Origin: Kitasatospora gansuensis
GTDB taxonomy: Bacteria; Actinomycetota; Actinomycetes; Streptomycetales; Streptomycetaceae
Direction of reading: 5' to 3'
Assembly: GCF_014203705.1 (NCBI RefSeq)
Contig: NZ_JACHJR010000001.1
Coordinates: 2,356,001 to 2,420,000, forward strand
Length of the DNA: 64,000 bases
Part shown: positions 17,557 through 26,142 of the stretch, piece by piece
How the letters are laid out: the number at the start of each line of letters is the position of its first letter
Position numbering within the stretch: the stretch's first letter is position 1
Position numbers and translations under genes: made by a program
The notes under the pieces: generated by a model
Seen by the model: only the letters and a program-made list of their open reading frames with translations
What the model was told of the DNA's origin: nothing
Databases searched by the model: none

Positions 17557-19338
17557 CTACGACGTGGGGGTGACAATCCGGCTCTGCTGCGGGGGCAGCC
17601 CGGTCGCCCCGCCGTAGTGCAGCGGGTTGTCCACCTCGCCGTGCACGGCGGCGTGCGGGCGGTGGGGGCGGTCCCGGTAGCCGTCCAGCAGCAGCCGGTT
17701 GCGGTTCAGGCAGAGCCGGTCGATCCGGGGGGTGAAGAGGTCGAAGAGCTTGAAGCGTTCGCCGAGTTCCGGGAAGCGCCGCTGGTAGGCGGTGATCCGC
17801 TCGCGCAGCAGCTCCCAGAACTCGGCCTCGGAGACGCCGAGCTGGGCGTCGAAGAGCGGCGCCAGGTAGCGGAACACCCCGATGAACAGGCCGGAGTGCA
17901 GGAACTGACAGAGGTACTCGGGCGGCTCGCGCAGCAGCACCTCGCCCACCTCGGCCGGGAGGCCGCCGAGTTCGGGCAGGTCGCGGTCGCTGATGTTGAC
18001 GTCGTCGACGAAGTCCTTGACCGCGAGCCGGGCGGGCGCGTCGTGCTGGTCGAAGACCACGATGGCGTTCTCGCCGTGCGGGGAGAAGACCGTGCCGTAC
18101 CGGTAGAGGAAGTGCAGCAGCGGCGGCAGCATCACCGCGAACAGCCGGCGCAGCCAGTCCCGGGCCGGCAGGCCGGAGCGGGCGACCAGCTCGGCGACCA
18201 GCGCACGGCCGTCCGAGCCGACCTGGAGCAGCGCGGCCAGGGTACGGCCCCGCTCGTGCGGGGCGAGGTACCGGCCGAGCGGCTCGCGCCAGATCGCGCC
18301 GAGCAACTCCTTGTACTGGTACGGGACTTCCGGCAGCTCCCGGTAGACCGGGTGATCGACGGTGACCGAGGCGATCTCGCCGAGCAGGATCACCCGGCAC
18401 TCGTCCCGCAGGAACGGGTCGCCGTCCCGCAGGCCGTGGATCCAGGCGGTGACGGCGGGGGCGGCCAGCGTGCGTTCGGTCGGCAGGCCGCGCCAGACCA
18501 GGGTGTTGAGCACCGAGAGCGGCAGTTTGACGGTGCAGCGCTCGGGCCGGCTGAGGTTGAAGAAGCTGCGGACGGACTGCTGCGGCAGCCGCAGGTCACC
18601 GTCGCTGGGCAGCGGGACGATCTCGCCGGAGGCGATCCAGGGGGCGAACAGCGGCAGGATCACCTCGTCCCACTGCCAGGGGTGCACCGGCAGCAGCAGG
18701 TACTCCGGGCCGACGCCGGACCGGAACTCCGGGCTCAACTCCTGCTCGTACAGGTCCGGTTGTCCCCGGAACTCGGCCAGCCGCCGGTGCACCGCCAGCC
18801 ACGGCAGCCGCTGCGGGCTGCGCGCCTCGGGGGCCCAGGCGGCCAGGTCGCGGGCCGACAGGCCGAGCCGGCCCTTGTTCGGGACGATCCACGGGTGCCC
18901 GGTCTGCCGCCCCTCGAGCCCGACGTGGTCCAGCTCGGCCAGCTCGGCGGCGGTCAGCTCGGTGGCCAGCTGGCGGGCGTCGGCGAGCAGCGTGGCGGTC
19001 AGCTCGCGGATCAGGTGGCCGAGGGTGTCCCCGGGCAGCCCGAGCTCCGCCCTGGCCAGCTGGAGCAGCCGCAGCGGGTCCCCTTCGGGGTCGGCCCGGC
19101 ACTCCACCGAGGCCGGGTCGACCTGCCAACTGCCGTACGCGCCACGGCGGGCGGTGAACCGGTAGACCGCCTCGGGGAGGTCGAGCCGGTAGCCGGCGCC
19201 GTCCGGTACCGGGGTGAGCAGCTGCTCGTAGGCGAACTCGCCGAGCATCTTGGCGAGCATCGCCCGGCGGGCCCGCCGCCAGTGCGCGGCCGTCAGCTGG
19301 GGTGGCAGGTGGAGCTCGGCGGGAGGCTGCTGCGGCAC
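17557..19338 (-). CDS. IucC/DesD-type NRPS-independent siderophore synthetase
   Basis: A 593-residue ATP-dependent ligase of the IucA/IucC family that condenses a carboxylic acid with a hydroxamate amine. Family motifs are HPWIVPNKGRLGLS, LLPVHPWQWDEV near residue 216, SFFNLSRPERCTVKLPLSVL, and YGTVFSPHGENAIVVFDQHD near 415. The C-terminal FhuF-like region includes FLHSGLFIGVFRYLAPLF. It resembles type C (DesD/AlcC/IucC), which usually performs the second or last condensation. The GTG start was chosen because GGAGG lies 6 bases upstream; an upstream GTG would overlap the oxygenase gene. It is the last gene of a four-gene operon. Confidence 0.9.
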   Translation of the reverse strand: MPQQPPAELHLPPQLTAAHWRRARRAMLAKMLGEFAYEQLLTPVPDGAGYRLDLPEAVYRFTARRGAYGSWQVDPASVECRADPEGDPLRLLQLARAELGLPGDTLGHLIRELTATLLADARQLATELTAAELAELDHVGLEGRQTGHPWIVPNKGRLGLSARDLAAWAPEARSPQRLPWLAVHRRLAEFRGQPDLYEQELSPEFRSGVGPEYLLLPVHPWQWDEVILPLFAPWIASGEIVPLPSDGDLRLPQQSVRSFFNLSRPERCTVKLPLSVLNTLVWRGLPTERTLAAPAVTAWIHGLRDGDPFLRDECRVILLGEIASVTVDHPVYRELPEVPYQYKELLGAIWREPLGRYLAPHERGRTLAALLQVGSDGRALVAELVARSGLPARDWLRRLFAVMLPPLLHFLYRYGTVFSPHGENAIVVFDQHDAPARLAVKDFVDDVNISDRDLPELGGLPAEVGEVLLREPPEYLCQFLHSGLFIGVFRYLAPLFDAQLGVSEAEFWELLRERITAYQRRFPELGERFKLFDLFTPRIDRLCLNRNRLLLDGYRDRPHRPHAAVHGEVDNPLHYGGATGLPPQQSRIVTPTS

Positions 19339-19357
19339 GGTGGCCCTCCGGAGGAGT

Positions 19358-20761
19358 TCAGCGGGTGACTGGGGCGGCACGGTTGCCCTCCTGCGGGCGC
19401 GGGAGGGCGGGAGCGGGAACGGGAGCGGGAACGAAAGGCGTGGGCGGGGCGAAGCTGGTCCAGGCGGTCCGGGTGGGGAGCCGGTGGACGGTCCGGCCGG
19501 TCACCGCGTTCAGGATCACGGCGGCCCGGTGCGCGCCGAGCCCGAGGTCGGGGGTGCCGACGCCGTGGGTGTGCAGTTCGGCGTTCTGCACGTACAGGCC
19601 GCCGGTCAGCTCGGGCCTGGTGGCCACCCGGTGGTCCAGGCCGACCCGGAACCGGCCCTGCTCGTCCCAGTCCACCAGCTCGGCGACCGGGTCGAGCAGG
19701 GCCGGGCGGACCGCCCGGTAGCCGGTGGCCAGCACCACCGCGTCGGTGCGGATCACCTGCTCGGCGCCCGAGTCGACCTGACGGCAGATCAGTTCGAAGC
19801 CGCCGCAGGGTCCGGCCAGCGCCTCGGTGACGGCGGTGCCGGGCCGGATCTCCACCGGGTCGGCGTCCAGCGGGCGGCCGATGGTCCGCTCGTACAGCAG
19901 GTCGTGGATCTCGGCCAGCGTCTCGGCGCTGGCCGCCTTGTGCAGCTGCCACTGCTCCCGCACCAGCCGGTCCCGGACGGTGGGGGCCAGGCCGTGGAAG
20001 TGGCGGGTGTAATCAGGGGTGAAGTGCTCCAGGCCGAGCTTGGAGTACTCCATCGGGGCCAGCGCCCTGGTCCTGGTCAGCCAGCGCAGCCGGGTGCCGT
20101 CGTCGCCCCGGGTGCGCAGCAGGTCGAGGAAGACCTCGGCGCCGGACTGCCCGGAGCCGACCACGGTGATGTCCCTGGCCCGGTCCAGGCTCGCCCGGCG
20201 GTCCAGGTACTCGGCGGAGTGCCAGACCTGCGGGTGGCCGCGCAGGCCGGCGAACGCCTCCGGGTGCACCGGGGTCGTCCCGACACCGAGCACCACGTTG
20301 CGGGCCCAGACCTCGGTGCCGCCGGCCAGCGCGCGGAACAGCCGGTGCCCCGGGTGCCAGTGCAGCTCGGTGACGGCCGCGCCGAACCGGCAGTTGACCA
20401 GCCGTTCGGCCGCCCAGCGGCAGTAGTGGTCGTACTCCCGGCGGGCCAGCTGGAAGCGCTCGGCGAAGTAGAACGGGAACAGCCGGTCCTGGTCCCGCAG
20501 ATAGTTGAGGAACGACCACGGGTTGGTCGGGTCGACCAGCGAGACCAGGTCGGCCAGGAACGGCACCTGCATCCGGGCCCCGTCCACCAGCATCCCCGGG
20601 TGCCAGCGGAACTCCGGCTTCGCCTCGCAGAACAGCGCGTCGAGCCCGCCGACCCGGTCGGCCAGCGCGGCCAGCGAGAGGTTGAACGGGCCCAGGCCGA
20701 CGCCCAGCAGGTCGTACGCCACGGGCTGTTCGTCGGACGCCTCGGGCTGCGGGTTGTCCAT
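19358..20761 (-). CDS. lysine/ornithine-type N-monooxygenase (IucD/DesB-like)
   Basis: A 467-residue FAD/NADPH enzyme that hydroxylates a side-chain amine for hydroxamate siderophores. The FAD motif is DLLGVGLGPFNLSLAAL near residue 20, the substrate region is FRWHPGMLVDGARMQVPFLA then DLVSLVDPTNPWSFLNYL, and the NADPH motif is ITVVGSGQSGAEVFLDL near 190. The C-terminal ATGYR motif is VVLATGYRAVRPALL. It is cytoplasmic. It lies 26 bases after the acyltransferase gene and 19 bases before the synthetase. No amino-acid decarboxylase gene is linked, so lysine or ornithine itself, rather than cadaverine, is the more likely substrate (inference). Confidence 0.92.
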   Translation of the reverse strand: MDNPQPEASDEQPVAYDLLGVGLGPFNLSLAALADRVGGLDALFCEAKPEFRWHPGMLVDGARMQVPFLADLVSLVDPTNPWSFLNYLRDQDRLFPFYFAERFQLARREYDHYCRWAAERLVNCRFGAAVTELHWHPGHRLFRALAGGTEVWARNVVLGVGTTPVHPEAFAGLRGHPQVWHSAEYLDRRASLDRARDITVVGSGQSGAEVFLDLLRTRGDDGTRLRWLTRTRALAPMEYSKLGLEHFTPDYTRHFHGLAPTVRDRLVREQWQLHKAASAETLAEIHDLLYERTIGRPLDADPVEIRPGTAVTEALAGPCGGFELICRQVDSGAEQVIRTDAVVLATGYRAVRPALLDPVAELVDWDEQGRFRVGLDHRVATRPELTGGLYVQNAELHTHGVGTPDLGLGAHRAAVILNAVTGRTVHRLPTRTAWTSFAPPTPFVPAPVPAPALPRPQEGNRAAPVTR

Positions 20762-20787
20762 GTCGTCCTAGGGGGTGTGTTGACGGG

Positions 20788-21303
20788 TCATTGTTGACGC
20801 AACATCAGGGCGGCCCGCTTCTCGGGCAGCTCCAGCTCGGCCACCGGGTCGAACCCGGCCCGCCGGAAGGCCCGCAGCGACGGGGTGTTGCGCAGGTCCG
20901 GCTCGGCGACCAGCCGGTCGCAGCCGGGCTCGGCCAGCAGCCGGTCGGCCAGCGCGGTCAGCAGCAGGGCGCCGATCCCCCGGCCGCGGTGGCCGGGCGG
21001 GCCGAGCAGCAGGTGCAGCCCGAGGTCGCCCTGCCCGGCGGGGTAGTACCCGGCGAGCCGGTCCACGTCGGCCCGGTAGAGCTCCCAGTAGCTCATCGGG
21101 GTGCCGTCCAGCAGCCCGAGCAGCGGGCAGCTGTGGCTGTCGGGCCCGAGCTGCGGGGCGATGTGCCGCTCGGTGGTCTCCGGCGGCCCGGCCAGGTCCC
21201 AGTACGCCGCCACCGCCGGATCGTTCATCCACTCGGCCAGCAGCGGCAGGTCGGTGGCGAGTTCGACCTCCCGGAGCTCGAACTCGCCCACGGCGGTCCT
21301 CAT
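20788..21303 (-). CDS. GNAT acyltransferase of siderophore biosynthesis (IucB/DesC-like)
   Basis: A 171-residue acyltransferase. It opens with ELREVELATDLPLLAEWMND and PAVAAYWDLAGPPETTERHI, the layout of IucB/RhbD-type N-hydroxylysine acyltransferases. The acetyl-CoA loop is [20 protein letters not shown] near residue 100, and a conserved-looking PDLRNTPSLRAFRRAGF follows. It should acylate the hydroxylamine made by the neighbouring monooxygenase. The ATG overlaps the stop of the upstream synthetase (ATGA). Acyl group length cannot be told from sequence. Confidence 0.88.
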   Translation of the reverse strand: MRTAVGEFELREVELATDLPLLAEWMNDPAVAAYWDLAGPPETTERHIAPQLGPDSHSCPLLGLLDGTPMSYWELYRADVDRLAGYYPAGQGDLGLHLLLGPPGHRGRGIGALLLTALADRLLAEPGCDRLVAEPDLRNTPSLRAFRRAGFDPVAELELPEKRAALMLRQQ

Positions 21304-23048
21304 CCGGCCACCACCGGGTTCGGGATGTCCACGTAGACGGACTGGGTGGCGACCGGGCCGACCAGTTCGTCCATCCCGTTCAGCCGGGTCAACAGGTTGG
21401 CCTTGCAGTGCAGTTCGGGGCTGTCCAGCAGCAGCGCGGGCAGCCCCGAGCCGGTGGCGGCGGCCGGCCGGCTGCCGAGGAAGCCGCGCAGGGCGGCCAG
21501 CAGGACGGTCTCGTCGGCCAGCCGCTGCGAGCCGAAGGCGCCGATCAGGCCGAGCACGTGGTTGATGCCGAGGTAGTAGGCGAAGTGCTTGTCGATCACC
21601 CGGTCCTCGACGAAGGTGTCACTGGCCCGGCCGACCCCCGGCAGCCGGGCGTCCAGCCGGTCGGCGAACGAACTGCGGAAGTAGTAGCCCTGGTTGTCCC
21701 GGTACCGGCCGCCGGCCGGCCAGCCCGCCTCGTCCAGCAGCACCAGGCTGTTCTGCTGGTGCGCCTCCAGGGCGATCCCGGCCCGGCCGTCCAGCCACAG
21801 CACCGGGAGCACCACCGCGTCCAGGTAGCGCAGGAACCACTCGGTGGCGACGGTGTGCACGGGGCGCCCGCACCGCTCGGCGAGCGTCCGGACGGTCCGG
21901 CCGAGCAGCGAGTCGACCCGCTCGCCGAACGGCTGCTCGGCGACCAGGCCCGCCACGCAGAACGCGCGTTCGCGCAGGCCGAACGGCTGCTGCCGGAGCA
22001 CGGTGTCCAGACCGTTCGGGTCGGCGCCGCCGGGCAGGTCGACGCCGATCCAAGCCGGGTCGCGGACGATGTCGAAGCCGGGGTGGGCGGCCCGCCACTC
22101 GGCGCTCAGCCCGGCCTCCAGCAGCCGGTGCACCTCCAGGCCCCGGTGCAGCTCCTTGCGCAGGTTCTCCCGGCGGGAGTTGGTGATCCGCAGACCCAGC
22201 GAGAGCTTGAGCATCCACGGCGTACCGGGGCGGCAGACGGTACGCACCGAGGAGGTCGGGTGCCACTCCTCACCGTGCTCGCCCAGGTCGTGCAGCGCGC
22301 CGTCCGCCAGCAGCCCGGCCACCTCGGGGCGGAGCGCCAGCTCGCGGGCCTGCCAGGGGTGCAGCGGCAGTGCGGCGGTGCCGGGCGGCAGCACGAGCCG
22401 GTCGCCGAGCAGCCGGGCGGTGATCTGCTCGGCCGGGACGCCGACCGCCGAGCCCGAGGCCAGCAGCTCCCGGTCGACGGCGTACCAGTGCAGCCGGAAC
22501 GAGCCGTGCAGCTCGGGCGAGTACGCGGCGCTCTGCGCCGGTCCGAGGCCGTCCCGGCTCTTCGGGGTCGGGTGCAGCGGGTGGCCCAGCAGCAGGGCCT
22601 GTTCGGCGGCCAGGAACGGCCAGTCGGGGCCAGTGCCGGTCCGGCGGCGCTCCAACACCTCGGCGGTGCGCAGCACCGAGTCGGCCACCCGGGCGGCCAG
22701 GTCGGTCAGTTGACCCGCCTCCGGCCGTTCGGCGGTGGCACCCGCGACCAGGGTGGCCACCGTCACCACGTCCACCGGCAGCCCGGCCAGGGTGACCTCG
22801 CCGAACCGGTGCCAGCCGGTCGGCGACCAGTACCGGACCACCGCGGTCAGCTCGACCGCACCGCCGAGCACCGGCACCCGGAGCGTCCCGTCCGGCCCTG
22901 GCCTGGCCCCGGTCTCCCGGGCCCAGCACCGCAACAAGCTCTCCACCCCGGCCTGTTCGGCGGCCACCGCCGGGTCGGCGTCGAGCAGTCTGTCCTGGGG
23001 CCGTGGATGGACGACGGGCGGGACTCCAGCGAGGGCGACGGTGCTCAA
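21300..23048 (-). CDS. IucA-type NRPS-independent siderophore synthetase
   Basis: A 582-residue IucA/IucC-family ligase, first gene of the siderophore operon. ATP-site motifs are GHPLHPTPKSRDG near residue 155, ALPLHPWQ near 230, and PWMLKLSLGLRITNSRRENL. An EAHQQNSLVLLDEAG motif and DKHFAYYLGINHVLGLIGAF lie in the C-terminal half. It is distinct from the second synthetase at 17557 and more like the IucA/AcsD type that makes the first citrate amide. The start is a TTG with AAGGAG 5 bases before it; no better start is in frame nearby. It is divergent from the secreted protease across a gap with 11-bp direct repeats. Confidence 0.9.
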   Translation of the reverse strand: MSTVALAGVPPVVHPRPQDRLLDADPAVAAEQAGVESLLRCWARETGARPGPDGTLRVPVLGGAVELTAVVRYWSPTGWHRFGEVTLAGLPVDVVTVATLVAGATAERPEAGQLTDLAARVADSVLRTAEVLERRRTGTGPDWPFLAAEQALLLGHPLHPTPKSRDGLGPAQSAAYSPELHGSFRLHWYAVDRELLASGSAVGVPAEQITARLLGDRLVLPPGTAALPLHPWQARELALRPEVAGLLADGALHDLGEHGEEWHPTSSVRTVCRPGTPWMLKLSLGLRITNSRRENLRKELHRGLEVHRLLEAGLSAEWRAAHPGFDIVRDPAWIGVDLPGGADPNGLDTVLRQQPFGLRERAFCVAGLVAEQPFGERVDSLLGRTVRTLAERCGRPVHTVATEWFLRYLDAVVLPVLWLDGRAGIALEAHQQNSLVLLDEAGWPAGGRYRDNQGYYFRSSFADRLDARLPGVGRASDTFVEDRVIDKHFAYYLGINHVLGLIGAFGSQRLADETVLLAALRGFLGSRPAAATGSGLPALLLDSPELHCKANLLTRLNGMDELVGPVATQSVYVDIPNPVVAG

Positions 23049-23172
23049 GGCTGCTCCTTGGGGCGAGCGTGGGTGCGGGCGCCGGGAGTTGGGGGGACGG
23101 CCGAGGCTCGCGAGACCGAGGGCGCCGACAGGCCCTAGAGAACTGGCCGCCGGCGGGTGATCACAAGATCAG

Positions 23173-23214
23173 CTCACTCGTTGTGGTGAATCCCCACCGA
23201 TCACTCACTCGTTG
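23173..23214. promoter_or_regulatory. 11-bp direct repeats between siderophore operon and protease
   Basis: CTCACTCGTTG occurs at 23173-23183 and 23204-23214, exactly 31 bp apart (three helical turns). Such phased repeats suggest a regulator-binding region for one or both divergent transcripts. No classical iron box (TTAGG...CCTAA) was found in this gap of about 260 bases. Confidence 0.4.
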
Positions 23215-23309
23215 GAGTGGTCCGCTCCGGAACGACACGGCCACCGTGATCGGGCCCGACCGCCCGGCGATGGGACAATCGGCCTTCGACACAGGGGGAG
23301 CTGGGAGTC

Positions 23310-24404
23310 ATGCGGTCGATATCCAGAGGCACCACGGCGGTACTGCTCGGGCTGGCGCTGCTCACGGGGTGCAGCGGCACACCGTCCGAGGACTGGCGGC
23401 TGCCGACCGCCGTACCGACCCAGTGGCGGGGCGAACTGGCCCAGCGCTGGCAGGAGTTGAAGACCTGGCGGGACGAGGACTGGGACCGCTGGGCCCGCCA
23501 GCACCTGTTCGAGAACCCGGTGGTCCGGGACCTCTGGGGACCGGAGCGGATGGTCGACGCCCCACCCCAGCAACCGGCGCCGCCGGTCGCACCGACCGCC
23601 TCACCCTCCCCCGCCGACCCCGAGCCGGGCCCGGTACCGGCCGTCCCGGTGCCCCGCCCGTACACCCGCTACCCGGCCTCCGGGAAGGTGTTCTCCACCG
23701 CACCGGGCGGCGGCACCGGGCAGTGCTCCGCCACGGTGGTGGCCGACCCGGCCCACCCCGGGCGGAGCAACCTGGTCTGGACGGCCGGCCACTGCGTGCA
23801 CGAGGGCAGCGGCGGCGGCTGGTTCAAGAACCTGATCTTCGTCCCCGCCTACAACAGCTCCGGCGCGGCCGCCGAGAAGAAGAAGGCCACCCTGGCCGAG
23901 GTCGCCCCGCTCGGCCAGTGGTGGGCCGACAACGTGATCAGCTCACCGCAGTGGATCGCCGAGGGCGGCCACAGCGGCAACGCCGCCAACCAGTACGACT
24001 TCGCCGTCCTCAAGGTGCACAACCCGGACGGCGACGGCCGCTCCCTGGAGGAGACCGTGGGCACCGCCGTCCCGGTCTGGTTCGACGCCCCGCGCGAGCA
24101 ACTCGCCATCTCGGTCTGGGGCTACCCCGCCGTCAAGCCGTTCGACGGCCGCGAACTGTACCGCTGCGACAGCGGCCACCCGGCCCGGCTGTCCTTCGAC
24201 GCGGCCCGGCCCCCGATGCACACGGTCGGCTGCACCATGACCGCCGGCTCCAGCGGCGGCGGCTGGTTCGCCACCATGCCGGACGGCCGCCAGGCCCTGG
24301 TCAGCAACACCTCGATCGGCAACCTGGCCCACACCGCCCTGAACGGCCCGTACCTGGAGGACGTGGCCCGGCAGACCTTCGACCACCTCTCCCGGAAAAA
24401 CTAG
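23310..24404 (+). CDS. secreted lipoprotein serine protease (trypsin/V8-like)
   Basis: A 364-residue protein. The signal peptide ends in the lipobox LLTGC (cysteine near residue 21), so it should be anchored outside the membrane. A charged Trp-rich segment and a Pro-rich linker (about 85-115) precede the protease domain. The triad is visible as VWTAGHCVH near residue 160, NQYDFAVLKV near 230 and AGSSGGGWF near 314. The fold resembles V8/glutamyl-endopeptidase-like proteases. It is divergent from the siderophore operon, which need not imply a shared role. Substrate unknown. Confidence 0.87.
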   Translation: MRSISRGTTAVLLGLALLTGCSGTPSEDWRLPTAVPTQWRGELAQRWQELKTWRDEDWDRWARQHLFENPVVRDLWGPERMVDAPPQQPAPPVAPTASPSPADPEPGPVPAVPVPRPYTRYPASGKVFSTAPGGGTGQCSATVVADPAHPGRSNLVWTAGHCVHEGSGGGWFKNLIFVPAYNSSGAAAEKKKATLAEVAPLGQWWADNVISSPQWIAEGGHSGNAANQYDFAVLKVHNPDGDGRSLEETVGTAVPVWFDAPREQLAISVWGYPAVKPFDGRELYRCDSGHPARLSFDAARPPMHTVGCTMTAGSSGGGWFATMPDGRQALVSNTSIGNLAHTALNGPYLEDVARQTFDHLSRKN

Positions 24405-24415
24405 CGCAACCACAA

Positions 24416-24533
24416 CAGGGGCTCGGGGAACTGCGACGCCGACCTCGTACAAGGTCGCATCCCGCGTGCATGGTCAGGCACTTTCGCCTTTTGACCCGCA
24501 CGCCAGATCTCGTCGCCGTTCCCCGAGCCCCTG
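24416..24533 (+). repeat. interspersed palindrome-ended element, copy A
   Basis: 118 bp bounded by 23-bp terminal inverted repeats with one mismatch (outer part CAGGGGCTCGGGGAAC). The core has GCGACGCCGACCTCG near the left end and GGTCAGGCACTTTCGC in the middle. It sits between the convergent protease and hflX genes and could double as a terminator. Confidence 0.85.
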
Positions 24534-24546
24534 CGGAGCTCGGGTC

Positions 24547-26055
24547 TCAGCCCTGCGTGACCACCGCGTACTTCTCCAGCTCAGCCGCCAGCTCCGCCGC
24601 CACCTTGGCGTGCAGCAGCGTGCCCTCACCCGTGTGCTCGGTGGAGATCGGCTCACCCTCCGCGTGCACCCGGGAGACCAGGTCACCGCGGGTGTACGGG
24701 ATCAGCGCCTGCACCTCGATGGCCGGCCGCGGCAGCTCACTGTCGATCAGCTGCAGCAGCTCTTCCATGCCCTGCCCGGAACGGGCCGACACCACGATGG
24801 CGTGCGGCTCGCGCCGCAGCAGCCGCTGGAGCACCAGCGGGTCAGCTGCGTCGGCCTTGTTGATCACCACGATCTCCGGCACGTTCTGTGCCTCGACCGA
24901 GACGATCACCTCCCGGACGGCGGCCAGCTGGGTCTCCGGCTCGGGGTGCGAACCGTCCACCACGTGCAGGATGAGGTCCGCCTCGGCGACCTCCTCCATG
25001 GTCGAACGGAACGCCTCGACCAGGTGGTGCGGCAGGTGCCGGACGAAGCCGACCGTGTCGGCCAGGGTGTAGACCCGGCCGCTCGGGGTCTGCGCCCGGC
25101 GGACCGTCGGGTCCAGGGTGGCGAACAGCGAGTTCTCCACCAGGACACCGGCGCCGGTCAGGCGGTTGAGCAGCGAGGACTTGCCCGCGTTGGTGTAACC
25201 CGCGATGGCGACCGAGGGGACCTGGTTGCGACGGCGCTCCTGGCGCTTGGTGTCGCGGCCCTTCTTCATGTCGGCGATCTCCCGGCGGAGCTTCGCCATC
25301 TTCTCGCGGATCCGCCGACGGTCGGTCTCGATCTTGGTCTCACCGGGACCACGGGTGGCCATGCCACCACCGGAGGAGCCGGAGCCACCACCACCCATCT
25401 GCCGGGACAGCGACGCACCCCAGCCACGCAGTCGCGGCAGCATGTACTGCATCTGCGCGAGCGAGACCTGCGCCTTGCCCTCCCGGGACTTGGCGTGCTG
25501 GGCGAAGATGTCCAGGATCAGGGCAGTCCGGTCGACCACCTTGACCTTGACCACGTCCTCCAGCTGGATCAGCTGACCCGGGGTCAGCTCACCGTCGCAG
25601 ACCACGGTGTCGGCGCCGGTGGCGGCGACGATGTCGCGCAGCTCCCGTGCCTTGCCGGAGCCGATGTAGGTCGCCGGGTCGGGCTTGTCACGGCGCTGGA
25701 TCACACCGTCGAGCACCTCGGAGCCCGCGGTCTCGGCCAGGGCGGCGAGCTCGGCCATGGAGTTCTCCGCCTCCTCGACCGTGCCGTCGGTCCAGACGCC
25801 CACGAGCACCACGCGCTCCAGGCGGAGCTGGCGGTACTCGACCTCGGTGACGTCCTGCAGTTCGGTGGAGAGACCGGCGACGCGGCGCAGCGCGGCGCGC
25901 TCGCTCCGGTCGTACTGCTCCCCGTCGTATCGGTCGAAGCCCTCGTCGTTCGCCGCGAGGTCCTCGTCCATCAGGGCTTCCGCCCGGAGGTCCGACAGTC
26001 GGTTGCCTTGGCTGTCGGAATTGCTGCGGCTCTCGAACGTGGAGGTCAATCTCAT
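24547..26055 (-). CDS. hflX: ribosome-associated GTPase HflX
   Basis: A 502-residue HflX GTPase that binds the large ribosomal subunit and in other bacteria splits or rescues stalled ribosomes. The N-terminal HflX domain has YIGSGKARELRDIV and DGELTPGQLIQLEDVVKVKV. A Gly/Ser-rich insert follows (MGGGGSGSSGGGMATRGPGE). The G domain has GYTNAGKSSLLNRL near residue 288, DTVGFVRHLPH, and NKADAAD. The ATG start was preferred because it avoids a tail without family similarity; AAGG abuts it directly, so the start is uncertain. It lies downstream of rshA, an arrangement conserved in streptomycetes. Confidence 0.93.
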   Translation of the reverse strand: MRLTSTFESRSNSDSQGNRLSDLRAEALMDEDLAANDEGFDRYDGEQYDRSERAALRRVAGLSTELQDVTEVEYRQLRLERVVLVGVWTDGTVEEAENSMAELAALAETAGSEVLDGVIQRRDKPDPATYIGSGKARELRDIVAATGADTVVCDGELTPGQLIQLEDVVKVKVVDRTALILDIFAQHAKSREGKAQVSLAQMQYMLPRLRGWGASLSRQMGGGGSGSSGGGMATRGPGETKIETDRRRIREKMAKLRREIADMKKGRDTKRQERRRNQVPSVAIAGYTNAGKSSLLNRLTGAGVLVENSLFATLDPTVRRAQTPSGRVYTLADTVGFVRHLPHHLVEAFRSTMEEVAEADLILHVVDGSHPEPETQLAAVREVIVSVEAQNVPEIVVINKADAADPLVLQRLLRREPHAIVVSARSGQGMEELLQLIDSELPRPAIEVQALIPYTRGDLVSRVHAEGEPISTEHTGEGTLLHAKVAAELAAELEKYAVVTQG

Positions 26056-26142
26056 CCTTAGGTAGATCGGGAAGGGCCGGTGCGCCGAGCGCACCTGGGA
26101 GTCTGCCCCGTCTGACGCCCCGATACCAGGTGGCGAGCCGAG

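Noticed and set aside
15415..19368. A 1317-residue plus-strand open frame
   Set aside because: It is antisense to dinG and the IucC-type synthetase; high-GC bias keeps opposite frames open.
17557..23048. A standard desferrioxamine desABCD cluster
   Set aside because: There is no decarboxylase, and there are two synthetases of different type, so the gene content is closer to an aerobactin-type operon.
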